NCBI RefSeq assembly: GCF_008923365.1
Contig: NZ_WBMR01000095.1
Span: 1-33,516, forward strand
DNA length: 33,516 bases
Direction of reading: 5' to 3'
From: Actinomadura montaniterrae
GTDB lineage: Bacteria; Actinomycetota; Actinomycetes; Streptosporangiales; Streptosporangiaceae
Within the stretch, counting starts at the first letter, position 1; every line of letters starts with the position of its first letter. The position numbers were made by a program, and so were the translations under genes. Of this stretch, positions 22,383 through 29,343 are shown one piece after another. The notes below the pieces were generated by a model. The model was not told where the DNA came from and made no database searches. It saw nothing but the letters and a program-made list of their open reading frames with translations.

Positions 22383-23258
22383 TCACCACACCGGCGGCAG
22401 CGCGGCCACGGCGTGGTCGAGCTGCAGCGCGACCGCGGCCAGCGAGCCGGTGAGCAGGGCGTCGCCCAGGAACAGCAGCGGCCCCGCCACGGCGTTGCGG
22501 GCGGGCGGCGCGCCGAGCAGCGCCTCGACGCGCCGCACGACCCCCGAATCGGCGAACCCCAGGGCCGGTTTCGCGGCCGCGGGCTGGGCGAGGGCGACCT
22601 TGGCGATCGTGCGGGCGACCAGGCCGCGGTCGCCGACCGCCTCGGCGGCGTCCTCGTCCGCCCACCGCTCCACCGCCAGCCGCAGTGCGCCGTCCAGCCG
22701 CCGCAGCGGCAGCAGTGCCGCCGCCGCCGCGCCCGCCGCCAGGTACCGGTGGTGGCGGTGCCGCAGGTGCGAGCCCTCATGCTCGAACACCACCCGCAGC
22801 TCGTCGGGCGCCAGGCCGCGCAGCAGCCCCCGCGAGACGAGCACCCCGCCGCCCCGTCCGGGCACGGCGACGGCCATCGGAACCCCGGTCTCCAGGACCT
22901 GCTGTGCGCCGTCGCGGGCGGCGCGCAGCTCCCGCGCCCACTGGACGGCCGTCCGGCCCGCGACCGCGAGCCCCGCCGCCGACAGCAGGACCGCCGGTAT
23001 CCCCACCACGTCCGGCACCGGCTGATCGTCGCCGAACAGCGCCCACTCCGGCAGCCGCGCCGCCGCCGCGGGCGCCAGCGTGGCCGCGTAGTTCACCGCG
23101 ACGAAGAAGCCGGTGCCGAGCGCCGCCACCGCCGTCATGCCCGCGGTCGTGGCCAGCACCCGCGCGCACCACGCCGGATGCAGCGGCAGCACGACCCGGC
23201 CCAGCACCACGCTCAGCGCCACCGTCAGCGCGAACGGCAGGACGGTGAACCAGGTCAT
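22383..23258 (-). CDS. M56-family membrane metallopeptidase (BlaR1-like, no sensor domain)
   Basis: A 291-residue membrane protein with two N-terminal helices, a helix near residues 85-105, and the zinc-protease motif HEGSH at 160-164 followed by the conserved AVERWADEDAAEAVGDR (third-ligand region). There is no penicillin-binding sensor domain at the C-terminus, as usual for short actinobacterial M56 proteins. In BlaR/MecR systems the protease is activated by signal and leads to loss of the BlaI repressor encoded immediately upstream. The ATG overlaps the blaI-type stop (ATGA), so the pair is coupled. Confidence 0.93.
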   Translation of the reverse strand: MTWFTVLPFALTVALSVVLGRVVLPLHPAWCARVLATTAGMTAVAALGTGFFVAVNYAATLAPAAAARLPEWALFGDDQPVPDVVGIPAVLLSAAGLAVAGRTAVQWARELRAARDGAQQVLETGVPMAVAVPGRGGGVLVSRGLLRGLAPDELRVVFEHEGSHLRHRHHRYLAAGAAAAALLPLRRLDGALRLAVERWADEDAAEAVGDRGLVARTIAKVALAQPAAAKPALGFADSGVVRRVEALLGAPPARNAVAGPLLFLGDALLTGSLAAVALQLDHAVAALPPVW

Positions 23259-23608
23259 TCCGCACCGCCGAGGATCTCGCGCAGCTTCCGCTCCTCCTCG
23301 GGGGTCAGCGTCCGGACGAACCGGCTCAGCACGCTCCCCGGGTCGCTCGCGTGCCGCAGCTGGTCCCGCATCCGGTCCGCGACCAGCGCGGATTCGTCCA
23401 CAGCGAGCCGGTACCGGTACTGCCGCCCGTCCCGCACCCGCGTCACGATCCCCTTGCGGTACAGCCGGTACAGGATCGTGCCGACCGTCGTGTACGCGGG
23501 CTCGCCCTCCAGCCGCGCCATCAGCTCCGCCGTCCCGGCGTCGCCGCCGAGCCCGGCCAGCGCCGCGAGGACCTCCGCCTCCAACTGCCCCAGCGCCCGA
23601 CGCGACAC
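23255..23608 (-). CDS. BlaI/MecI-family transcriptional repressor
   Basis: A 117-residue protein: winged helix LGQLEAEVLAALAGLGG, then TTVGTILYRLYRKGIVTRVRDGRQYRYRL, and a short dimerisation tail ending in RKLREILGG. The start is GTG 23608 with a G-rich ribosome site. It probably represses its own operon (a CACTACG half-site lies just upstream at about 23617-23623 on this strand) and the TerB gene through the TACTACA...TGTAG operator at 21871. No beta-lactamase gene is nearby. Confidence 0.93.
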   Translation of the reverse strand: MSRRALGQLEAEVLAALAGLGGDAGTAELMARLEGEPAYTTVGTILYRLYRKGIVTRVRDGRQYRYRLAVDESALVADRMRDQLRHASDPGSVLSRFVRTLTPEEERKLREILGGAE

Positions 23609-23639
23609 GCCCCCAGCGTAGTGAATCCGGCGCCCTCGG

Positions 23640-24023
23640 TCAGCGTGCGGCGGGCTCCCACCAGGTGAGGTTCGCGGCGGCCTGGGCCACTGGCTCGATG
23701 ATCTCCCACGCCTCGCTGATCAGCCCGCCCTCGACCCGCCAGATGTCGACGACCGCGATCTCCGGCCCGCCGTCCGGGAGCCGCCGCCGCGTGTGCAGCA
23801 CCACGTGGTCGCCGTCGGCCAGCAGATGCCGGATCTCGACCTCCATGCCGGCGAGCGGCACGAGCGCCGCCTCCACGGCCGCGAGCCACTCCTTCTTGGT
23901 GGACGACGTCGCGTCCGGCCGGTGGTGGACGAAGCCGCCACTGAGCAGCGGCGCCAGCCCCGCCGTGCTGCCCGTCGCGATCAGTTCCGAGAGTGCCTGC
24001 TGGACGATGTCCTTGTTCGTCAT
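23640..24023 (-). CDS. SnoaL-like / NTF2-family small protein
   Basis: A 127-residue cone-fold protein: MTNKDIVQQALSELIATG, a hydrophobic cavity region GDHVVLHTRRRLPDGGPEIAVVDIWRVEGGLISEAWE, and a C-terminal Trp-rich tail. It is similar to polyketide cyclase-like SnoaL orthologues that often act as hydrolases or simply bind small hydrophobic molecules. It is divergent from the XRE regulator at 24111 with 87 bases between and is probably its target. The ATG at 24023 is well placed at the domain start. Confidence 0.9.
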   Translation of the reverse strand: MTNKDIVQQALSELIATGSTAGLAPLLSGGFVHHRPDATSSTKKEWLAAVEAALVPLAGMEVEIRHLLADGDHVVLHTRRRLPDGGPEIAVVDIWRVEGGLISEAWEIIEPVAQAAANLTWWEPAAR

Positions 24024-24110
24024 GGCCGCAGTGTTTCCGGGGCCTCTTCGGATTGTCGATGTAATCCCATTTCATGGCGTCCGGCGCCACGCTGAGTACC
24101 CTCGGGAACC

Positions 24111-24863
24111 GTGCACACGGTCGGGGAGCTCCTGCGGCAGTGGCGGCACCGCCGGCGGCTCAGCCAGCTCGACCTCGCGATCGCCGCCGACGTGTCCGCC
24201 CGGCACGTCAGCCTCGTCGAGACGGGCAAGTCCAACCCCAGCGCCGCCATGGTCCTGCGGCTCGCCGACCAGCTCGACGTGCCGCTCCGCGACCGCAACA
24301 CGCTGCTGCTCGCCGCCGGGTTCGCTCCCCGCTACGCCGAACGTCCGCTCGACGACACCGCCCTGTCCGCCGCCCGGAACGCCGTCGAACGGGTGCTCCG
24401 CGCGCACGAGCCGTACCCGGCGCTGGCGTTCGACCGCCGCTGGGACATCATCATGACCAACCGCGCCGTCGACCCGTTCCTCGCCGAGGTCGACCCCGAG
24501 CTGCTCCGCCCGCCGGTCAACCTGCTGCGGCTCGGCCTCGACCCGCGCGGACTCGCCCGCCTCGTCGTCAACCACGCCGACGTCCGCGCGGTGTTCCGCG
24601 CCCGGGTCAGGCGCCAGCTCGCCGCCGCCCCCGACCCCGGCCTCGCCGCCCTCTACGAGGACCTCCTCGCCCCCGCGGCCGGCGACGCCCCCGCCGACTC
24701 CGACGTCATGATCCACATGATCGTCCGGCACGCCGGCCGCGAGCTGCGCCTCTTCTCCACCATCACCACCTTCGGCACCCCGCAGGACATCACCCTCGAC
24801 GAGGTCGCCATCGAGTCGTACTACCCCGCCGACCCCCAGACCGCCGCCCACTTCGAGGGCTAG
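24111..24863 (+). CDS. XRE-family regulator with MmyB-like domain
   Basis: A 250-residue regulator. The HTH occupies about residues 8-45 (LRQWRHRRRLSQLDLAIAADVSARHVSLVETGKSNPS). A MmyB-type ligand domain starts near residue 90 (PALAFDRRWDIIMTNRAVDPFL) and ends with FSTITTFGTPQDITLDEVAIESYYPAD. The GTG start at 24111 lacks an obvious ribosome site. It is divergent from the SnoaL-like gene. Its TAG stop and the stop of the convergent 39-residue gene share the palindrome CTAG (24860-24863), leaving no room for a terminator. Confidence 0.93.
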   Translation: MHTVGELLRQWRHRRRLSQLDLAIAADVSARHVSLVETGKSNPSAAMVLRLADQLDVPLRDRNTLLLAAGFAPRYAERPLDDTALSAARNAVERVLRAHEPYPALAFDRRWDIIMTNRAVDPFLAEVDPELLRPPVNLLRLGLDPRGLARLVVNHADVRAVFRARVRRQLAAAPDPGLAALYEDLLAPAAGDAPADSDVMIHMIVRHAGRELRLFSTITTFGTPQDITLDEVAIESYYPADPQTAAHFEG

Positions 24864-24979
24864 AACGGTGCACGGTGCCGGCCGACGTACCTCGGGCGGC
24901 GTCCCACGGTGAGCGCGGTCGCCCAGCTCGCCGACACGGCCGCCGCGAGCGCGATCGCCGCCGTCACGAGCGCGGTCAC
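24860..24979 (-). CDS. 39-residue single-span membrane protein
   Basis: GTG at 24979 overlaps the TGA of the preceding minus-strand gene (GTGA). The product has one hydrophobic Ala/Val/Leu helix (residues 2-23, ALVTAAIALAAAVSASWATAL) and a basic tail GRRPRYVGRHRAPF, so an N-out/C-in topology is expected. The overlap, helix and positively charged flank support a real gene. The function is unknown; it may anchor or partner the 94-residue protein made from the same mRNA. Confidence 0.6.
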   Translation of the reverse strand: MTALVTAAIALAAAVSASWATALTVGRRPRYVGRHRAPF

Positions 24980-25260
24980 AGCCCCGGCGTCCCGTCCAGC
25001 AGCCCCTTGACCGCCAGGATGGCGTCCGCCACCCGCTCCACCTCCGCGACCGGCCGGCGCCACCCCGTCCAGAACCACGGCCGCCCCCCGTCCTCCGCGC
25101 GCGGCTCCACGGTCATGACCAGGCAGGGGTGGACGGTGCAGCAGCCGTCCGCATCGGGGTTCTCGACATGAAGGCCGTCCGGCGTGAACCACGCGCTCAG
25201 CCCGTGCGCGCGCAGAACCGTCCCGAGCGCCTCAAGCCGCGCCCTAGCATCAGGTGTCAT
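24976..25260 (-). CDS. Unknown 94-residue protein with Cys cluster and Trp-rich centre
   Basis: Not recognised with confidence. The N-terminal half is helical (residues 4-20), followed by LSAWFTPDGLHVENP, a Cys cluster C40-C41-C46 (GCCTVHPC), then GGRPWFWTGW and a C-terminal helix. Similar small proteins occur next to small regulators in actinomycetes in my memory, but I can name no function. The ATG at 25260 has GGGAGG 10 bases upstream. It is divergent from the mini-GntR gene at 25420 and coupled to the 39-residue membrane protein. Confidence 0.75.
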   Translation of the reverse strand: MTPDARARLEALGTVLRAHGLSAWFTPDGLHVENPDADGCCTVHPCLVMTVEPRAEDGGRPWFWTGWRRPVAEVERVADAILAVKGLLDGTPGL

Positions 25261-25292
25261 GGGTCGTTCGCCTCCCAGGGCGTCCGGCCCTA

Positions 25293-25333
25293 GGCCCGTC
25301 CGGCGTTGCACCGCCGAACGGGCCGCTTTTTTT
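25293..25333 (+). terminator. Rho-independent terminator with T7 tract, reading rightward
   Basis: GGCCCGTCCGGCG (25293-25305) pairs with CGCCGAACGGGCC (25312-25324), 13 bp with one mismatch and a 6-base loop, then GC and seven Ts (25327-25333). It is one of only two T-run terminators seen here. It lies just inside the 5' leader of the minus-strand gene, and no rightward gene ends nearby except the XRE gene 430 bases earlier. Confidence 0.75.
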
Positions 25334-25345
25334 GGGCACCCCAAG

Positions 25346-25411
25346 CTTAGGCAACCTACGCGCGCTGCGCAGCCTATGCGAGCTAAGAAGCATACGCGAC
25401 ATGCGCATACC
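25346..25411. promoter_or_regulatory. Repeat-rich divergent operator region of the mini-GntR cassette
   Basis: CCTACGCG (25355-25362) and CCTATGCG (25373-25380) repeat at 18 bases; GCATAC recurs at 25390 and 25405; TATGCG (25375-25380) and CGCATA (25404-25409) are inverted. CATACC (25406-25411) is a possible -10, 8 bases before the GntR ATG, again suggesting leaderless mRNA. TAAGCT or TAGGCT on the minus strand could serve the divergent gene. Confidence 0.5.
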
Positions 25412-25419
25412 GTTGGATC

Positions 25420-25689
25420 ATGGTCGAGCTGGACGGGGAGGCGCCGCTGCGGGTGCAGTTGGCGGACCTGGTCGCCGCTCGCATTGCGGACGGGACCTAC
25501 CCGCCCCGGACGGCCATCCCCTCCGGGGCGGAACTGGCCGCGGAGTGCGACGTCTCCCCGCGGACGGCGACGGAGGCGGTGAAGATCCTCAAGGCGCGCG
25601 GTCTCGTGCGGGGCGTGCCGGGTAAGGCCGTCATCGTGAAGGCGGATGCGCTGGACGTTCTCGAGAGCACGGCGCCGGAGGCCGGGTAG
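25420..25689 (+). CDS. Mini-GntR-type winged-helix regulator
   Basis: An 89-residue, DNA-binding-domain-only GntR: LRVQLADLVAARIADGTYPPRTAIPSGAELAAECDVSPRTATEAVKILKARG, the wing GVPGKAVIV, and a short tail. It has the same architecture as the protein at 5365 and modest identity. It is divergent from the 94-residue/39-residue gene pair across a repeat-rich 159-bp region and is probably their regulator and its own. No ribosome site is visible before the ATG at 25420. The region 25690-25858 after it shows no gene. Confidence 0.88.
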   Translation: MVELDGEAPLRVQLADLVAARIADGTYPPRTAIPSGAELAAECDVSPRTATEAVKILKARGLVRGVPGKAVIVKADALDVLESTAPEAG

Positions 25690-25858
25690 CGGGCGTCGGG
25701 CCCCGGTGGATCTGCGGGGGCGGGCGGCCGGAAACGGTCGTTGGGGGCGGCGATGAGTTCTGCGGGCGCGGGCGGTCTGCCATGGTGGGGCGAACGGCCC
25801 CGGGGCGGATGCGATCCCGCCCGACGAGAACCGCCACGAGATGCTCGGGAGACCCCAG

Positions 25859-26431
25859 ATGCGCACTCTGATCAGCACCGCGTTCGTTTCGCTCGACGGC
25901 GTCGTCGAAGCCCCCGGCGGCGAGCCCGGGTACCGGAACTCCGGGTGGACGTTCAAGGACGTCGAGTTCCTGCCGGAGGCCTACGAGATCAAGGGGCGGG
26001 AGCAGAAGGAGGCCGCCGCGATGCTGCTCGGCCGCGTCAGCTACGAGGCGTTCAGCCCCGTGTGGCCGGGCATGGCGGAGTTCGCCGACTACAAGGTGAT
26101 GCCGAAGTACGTCGTGTCCACGACGCTGGGCGAGGGCGACCTCGTCTCGGACTGGGGCGAGACGACGATCCTGCGCTCGCTGGACGAGGTCGCCGCGCTG
26201 AAGGAGACCGAGGGCGGCCCGATCATCATGCACGGCAGCGCCACGCTCAACCGGGCGCTGTCCGACGCGGGCCTGATCGACCGGTACCACCTGCTCGTGT
26301 TCCCGCTGCTGCTCGGCGCGGGCAAGCGGCTGTTCAGCGACACGGACAAGGACGCGCAGAAGCTCAAGCTCGTCGAGCACGAGGCGTACGCGAACGGGAT
26401 CCAGAAGAACGTGTTCGACGTCGTCCGCTGA
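25859..26431 (+). CDS. Dihydrofolate reductase-like (RibD C-terminal domain) protein
   Basis: A 190-residue RibD-C/DHFR-fold protein: MRTLISTAFVSLDGVVEAPGG, AAAMLLGRVSYEAFSPVWPG, KYVVSTTL, GPIIMHGSATLNRALSDAGLIDRYHLLVFPLLLGAGKRLF. This is the common stand-alone actinobacterial form, presumably an NADPH-dependent reductase of unknown substrate and not the folate enzyme. The ATG at 25859 begins at the domain boundary and has CGGGAG 8 bases upstream. It stands alone between the GntR cassette and the ArsR-MFS operon. Confidence 0.93.
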   Translation: MRTLISTAFVSLDGVVEAPGGEPGYRNSGWTFKDVEFLPEAYEIKGREQKEAAAMLLGRVSYEAFSPVWPGMAEFADYKVMPKYVVSTTLGEGDLVSDWGETTILRSLDEVAALKETEGGPIIMHGSATLNRALSDAGLIDRYHLLVFPLLLGAGKRLFSDTDKDAQKLKLVEHEAYANGIQKNVFDVVR

Positions 26432-26501
26432 CCCGCCCGGGCTGATGCACTTCCGTGGATCCCCCTACCGAACGCCGCACGTCCTCGGCCTAATGGTGTG
26501 T

Positions 26502-26534
26502 GCAACATGAGTTGCGCAAGATGTCTTGCATAGT
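26502..26534 (+). promoter_or_regulatory. Two abutting 14-bp palindromic operators before the ArsR gene
   Basis: GCAACATGAGTTGC (26502-26515) and GCAAGATGTCTTGC (26516-26529) are near-perfect palindromes sharing GCAA..ATG..TTGC and lying back to back. CATAGT at 26529-26534 is a likely -10, so the sites cover the promoter; ArsR-family autorepression is the simplest reading. Confidence 0.7.
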
Positions 26535-26553
26535 GGCCGGGGTGGGTGCCAGC

Positions 26554-27135
26554 ATGGCGCGCATGGCCGATGCGGACGACTCCAAGGTGACCGATGAGCG
26601 GGTGCTCGCCGCGATGGCGCACCCGCTCCGCCGGCGGCTGCTGGACGTGCTCAAGGTGCACGGCCCGGCCACGGCGAGCGCGCTGGCCGGCCGGACCGGG
26701 CAGGCGGTGCCCAACATCAGCCACCACCTGAAGGTCCTCGGCGCGGCGGGCCTGATCGTGGAGGCGCCGGAGCTGGCCCGGGACCGGCGAGAGCGCTGGT
26801 GGCGGCTCGCGGCCCCCGAGATCCGCTGGGTGACCGCCGACTTCGACGACGATCCGGCCCGGCAGGCGGTGGCCGGCGCGGCGGTCTCGCTCGGCCTCGA
26901 CCGGCAGGTCGGCCTGGTCCGCGCCTGGTTCGCCGTCCGGGAGGAGCGGCCGGCCTGGAACGGGGCCGCGTTCTCCGTCGACACATGGCTGCGTCTGACC
27001 CCCGCCGAGCTGGGCGAGCTGGAGCGGGAGATCCTCGCCGTGCTGGACCGGTGGGAGCGGCGCGGCGTCCCCGACGACGGGCAGGCGCGCGAGCCCGTCT
27101 TCCTGTTCGCGCACGGGGTTCCGGCGCAGCCGTGA
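26554..27135 (+). CDS. ArsR-family winged-helix regulator
   Basis: A 193-residue regulator: AAMAHPLRRRLLDVLKVHGPATASALAGRTGQAVPNISHHLKVLGAAGLI is the HTH, with the wing around RRERWWRL, followed by about 100 residues of helical C-terminus typical of the larger ArsR/HTH_20 group without visible metal-binding Cys residues. ATG 26554 is used (GGGGTGG upstream); ATG 26563 is also possible. It overlaps the MFS start (GTGA), so regulator and exporter form one operon behind the twin palindromes. An organic ligand exported by the MFS protein is the likely inducer. Confidence 0.93.
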   Translation: MARMADADDSKVTDERVLAAMAHPLRRRLLDVLKVHGPATASALAGRTGQAVPNISHHLKVLGAAGLIVEAPELARDRRERWWRLAAPEIRWVTADFDDDPARQAVAGAAVSLGLDRQVGLVRAWFAVREERPAWNGAAFSVDTWLRLTPAELGELEREILAVLDRWERRGVPDDGQAREPVFLFAHGVPAQP

Positions 27136-28427
27136 CGGCCACTGGGGCCGCGCCGCCGCACGCGTCCCGGGGCCGGCGCCGTGGCCCGTTCCGGCACCGG
27201 GACTTCCGGTCGCTGTGGATCGGCCAGACCGCCAGCAAGCTCGGCAGCGGCGTGACCGGTGTGGCGCTGCCGCTCATCGCGGTCACCGCGCTGGACGCCG
27301 GCACGTTCCAGGTGGCGCTGCTCCCAGCGGCGGCCTGGCTGCCCTGGCTCCTCGTGGGACTGCCGGCCGGCGCCTGGGTGGACCGTCTGCCGCGCCGCCC
27401 GGTGATGCTCGCTTGCGATCTGGCCGCGCTGCTGCTGTTCCTCAGCGTCCCGGTCGCGGCGTGGCTGGATCGGCTGAGCGTCGGGCACCTGCTGGCCGTC
27501 GCGCTGGGGGCTGGCACCGCGAGCGTCTTCTTCCACACGGCCTGCCAGGTCTACCTGCCGTCCCTGCTGGACGGGGACGAGCTGGCCGAGGGCAACGCCC
27601 GGATGCAGGCGTCCGAGGCCGCGGCCGAGGTCGGCGGCCCGGCCGCCGCGGGCCTGATCACCCAGCTCGCGGGCGCGGTAAACGCGCTGCTCGCCGACGC
27701 GGCGAGCTTCCTGGTCTCGGCGCTGTGCCTGCTCGCGATCCGGACGCGCGAGCCCCGCCGGCGGCGGGCCGGGCACGGCGGCACGCTGCGCCGGGAGATC
27801 GGTGAGGGCCTCCGCTTCGTGGCGGCGGATCCCTACCTGCGGGTGCTGACGGTGTTCTCGGCGGCCAGCAACATCGGGCTGGTCGGCTACCAGTCGATCC
27901 TGGTCGTGTTCCTGGTCCGCGAGGTGGGGGTAAGCCCGGGCGCGGTCGGCGCCCTGACCGCCGCGGCGGGCGCCGGCGGGGTGCTCGGCGCCGTCTCGGC
28001 CACCGCCCTGGCCCGCCGCTTCGGCTCGGCCCGCGCGCTGCTCGCCGCCGAAGCCGGTGCCGCGCCCTTCGGGCTGCTGATCCCGCTGACCACGCCGGGC
28101 CCGGGACTGGCCCTGGCCGTCGCGGGCGGGCTGGCCGCCGGCGCCGGTGCCGCAGTCGGCAACGTCCTCAAGGGAAGCTTCCGGCAGGTCTACACGCCGC
28201 GCCGCCTGCTCGGCCGGGTCACGGTGACTATGCAGCTCGTCGGGTACGGGAGCATCCCGCTCGGCGCGCTCCTCGGCGGGACGCTCGGCACCGCGCTGGG
28301 CGTCCGCCCCGCCATGTGGATCATTACGGCCGGGCTGGCGGCGACCGGGACGATCCTGCTGGCCGGGCCGCTGCGCCGGCAGCGTGACCTGCCGGACCGT
28401 CCGGCGGCGGCGCCCGGACGCGACTGA
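27132..28427 (+). CDS. MFS transporter, EntS/MFS_3-like
   Basis: A 431-residue major-facilitator protein with about 12 helices: FRHRDFRSLWIGQTASKLGSGVTGVALPLIAV, the loop-2/3 motif GAWVDRLPRRPVML, DGDELAEGNARMQASEAAAEVGGPAAAGLI, and YTPRRLLGRVTVTMQLVGYGSIPLGALLGG near the C-terminus. The pattern is that of the EntS-like exporters, used for siderophores, macrolides or other drugs. The GTG start overlaps the ArsR stop. The substrate is unknown and export is the likely direction. Confidence 0.94.
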   Translation: MTATGAAPPHASRGRRRGPFRHRDFRSLWIGQTASKLGSGVTGVALPLIAVTALDAGTFQVALLPAAAWLPWLLVGLPAGAWVDRLPRRPVMLACDLAALLLFLSVPVAAWLDRLSVGHLLAVALGAGTASVFFHTACQVYLPSLLDGDELAEGNARMQASEAAAEVGGPAAAGLITQLAGAVNALLADAASFLVSALCLLAIRTREPRRRRAGHGGTLRREIGEGLRFVAADPYLRVLTVFSAASNIGLVGYQSILVVFLVREVGVSPGAVGALTAAAGAGGVLGAVSATALARRFGSARALLAAEAGAAPFGLLIPLTTPGPGLALAVAGGLAAGAGAAVGNVLKGSFRQVYTPRRLLGRVTVTMQLVGYGSIPLGALLGGTLGTALGVRPAMWIITAGLAATGTILLAGPLRRQRDLPDRPAAAPGRD

Positions 28428-28457
28428 CCGCCGCGCCCGGCGGGTGCGAGGGGGGGC

Positions 28458-28895
28458 TCAGTCGAGGCAGAACTCGTTGCCCTCGGGGTCGGCCATCACG
28501 ATGTGGCCGGCGCCGAGCGGCGGAGCGGGCTCGTGGCGCCGGATACGGGTGGCGCCGTGGGAGACGAGCCGCTCGGCCTCGGCCTCCAGAGCCGTCATCC
28601 GCTCGCCGCCGGTGAGGCCAGGAGCCGCCCGGACGTCGAGGTGGACGCGGTTCTTGGCCTGCTTGGGTTCCGGGACGCGCTGGAAGAACAGGCGCGGGCG
28701 GGCGCCGTCGGGGTCGACGATCGCCGAGGCGTCGTTGCGGCGTTCGGGCGGGACGCCCATCGCGTCGAGCGCCTCGTCCCAGGTGCTGTAGTTCCCGGGC
28801 GGGTCCTGCAGTTGGTAGCCGAGAGCCTCGGCCCAGAACGCGGCCAGCGCGGCCGGGTCGGCGCAGTCGAAGGTCACCTGGGTCTCGCGCGCCAC
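28458..28895 (-). CDS. VOC-family (glyoxalase-like) protein
   Basis: A 145-residue vicinal-oxygen-chelate protein with paired beta-alpha-beta-beta-beta units: VTFDCADPAALAAFWAEALGY at the N-terminus, VHLDVRA in the middle, and HIVMADPEGNEFCLD at the C-terminus with the family's metal-ligand Glu. GTG 28895 is chosen because GGAAGGCGG precedes it and homology starts at once. Uncharacterised VOC proteins of this sort are common in actinomycetes. Its 5' end overlaps the relic of a DinB gene on the same strand. Confidence 0.9.
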   Translation of the reverse strand: MARETQVTFDCADPAALAAFWAEALGYQLQDPPGNYSTWDEALDAMGVPPERRNDASAIVDPDGARPRLFFQRVPEPKQAKNRVHLDVRAAPGLTGGERMTALEAEAERLVSHGATRIRRHEPAPPLGAGHIVMADPEGNEFCLD

Positions 28896-28991
28896 GTCAG
28901 TCCGCCTTCCTGCAGGTACGGGTCGCGGAGCAGGCACGCCTCCGCCAGGTGATGGATCATCTCACGATTGACGTGCGTGACAAGCGCCGCC
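28874..28991 (-). pseudogene. C-terminal remnant of a DinB/DUF664-type gene
   Basis: The minus-strand frame ending at 28874 encodes GDRPMAALVTHVNREMIHHLAEACLLRDPY, very like the last helix of DinB-superfamily proteins (consensus HVNREVIHHGAEIALLRDLY from memory). Nothing resembling the first 130 or so residues of a DinB protein is found upstream in any minus-strand frame. It is therefore a truncated relic, possibly cut by the recombination that brought in the AT-richer sequence to its right. Confidence 0.55.
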
Positions 28992-29343
28992 ATCGGACGG
29001 TCGCCCCCAGGGCCCCTCGGCCTCCCCGCACGGGCGGGCGAGGCCAGGCGCCGCCACGAACGCCGTCCATGTCGGGGCGATGAGCCGACCGAGTCGGGAG
29101 AAAGCGGTCGAGCAGGACAACAGCGGCCCTCATCTTTTTTGTGTGCATTTTTCAATAGAAGCCGCATCCGAAAAAACTTTTTGGCGGGGGCGCACCCCTT
29201 TCGCTCCTCCCAGCGACTCTTTATAGGCAGCAGGTGCTCGCCGGTGGATAGTCGCGGTTCCGTGTTCGCGAAGTCGCCCGGGCCGGCTGCGGGGTTTCGC
29301 CAAGTACGGACGCCAGGTCCAATAGTGAAAGCGGGTTCAAAGG
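28992..29343. other. AT-richer intergenic junction
   Basis: No gene is recognised. T- and A-runs cluster at 29133-29190, unlike the rest of the window. TTATAG near 29220 is the best rightward -10 for the sigma-factor gene, but I cannot fit a -35. The segment joins a DinB relic to the sigma cassette. Confidence 0.45.

Noticed and set aside
28957..29167. Short minus-strand frames covering the AT-rich junction
   Set aside because: The products are arbitrary basic/Gly-rich strings with no ribosome site; only the DinB-like end of the 28874 frame is meaningful.
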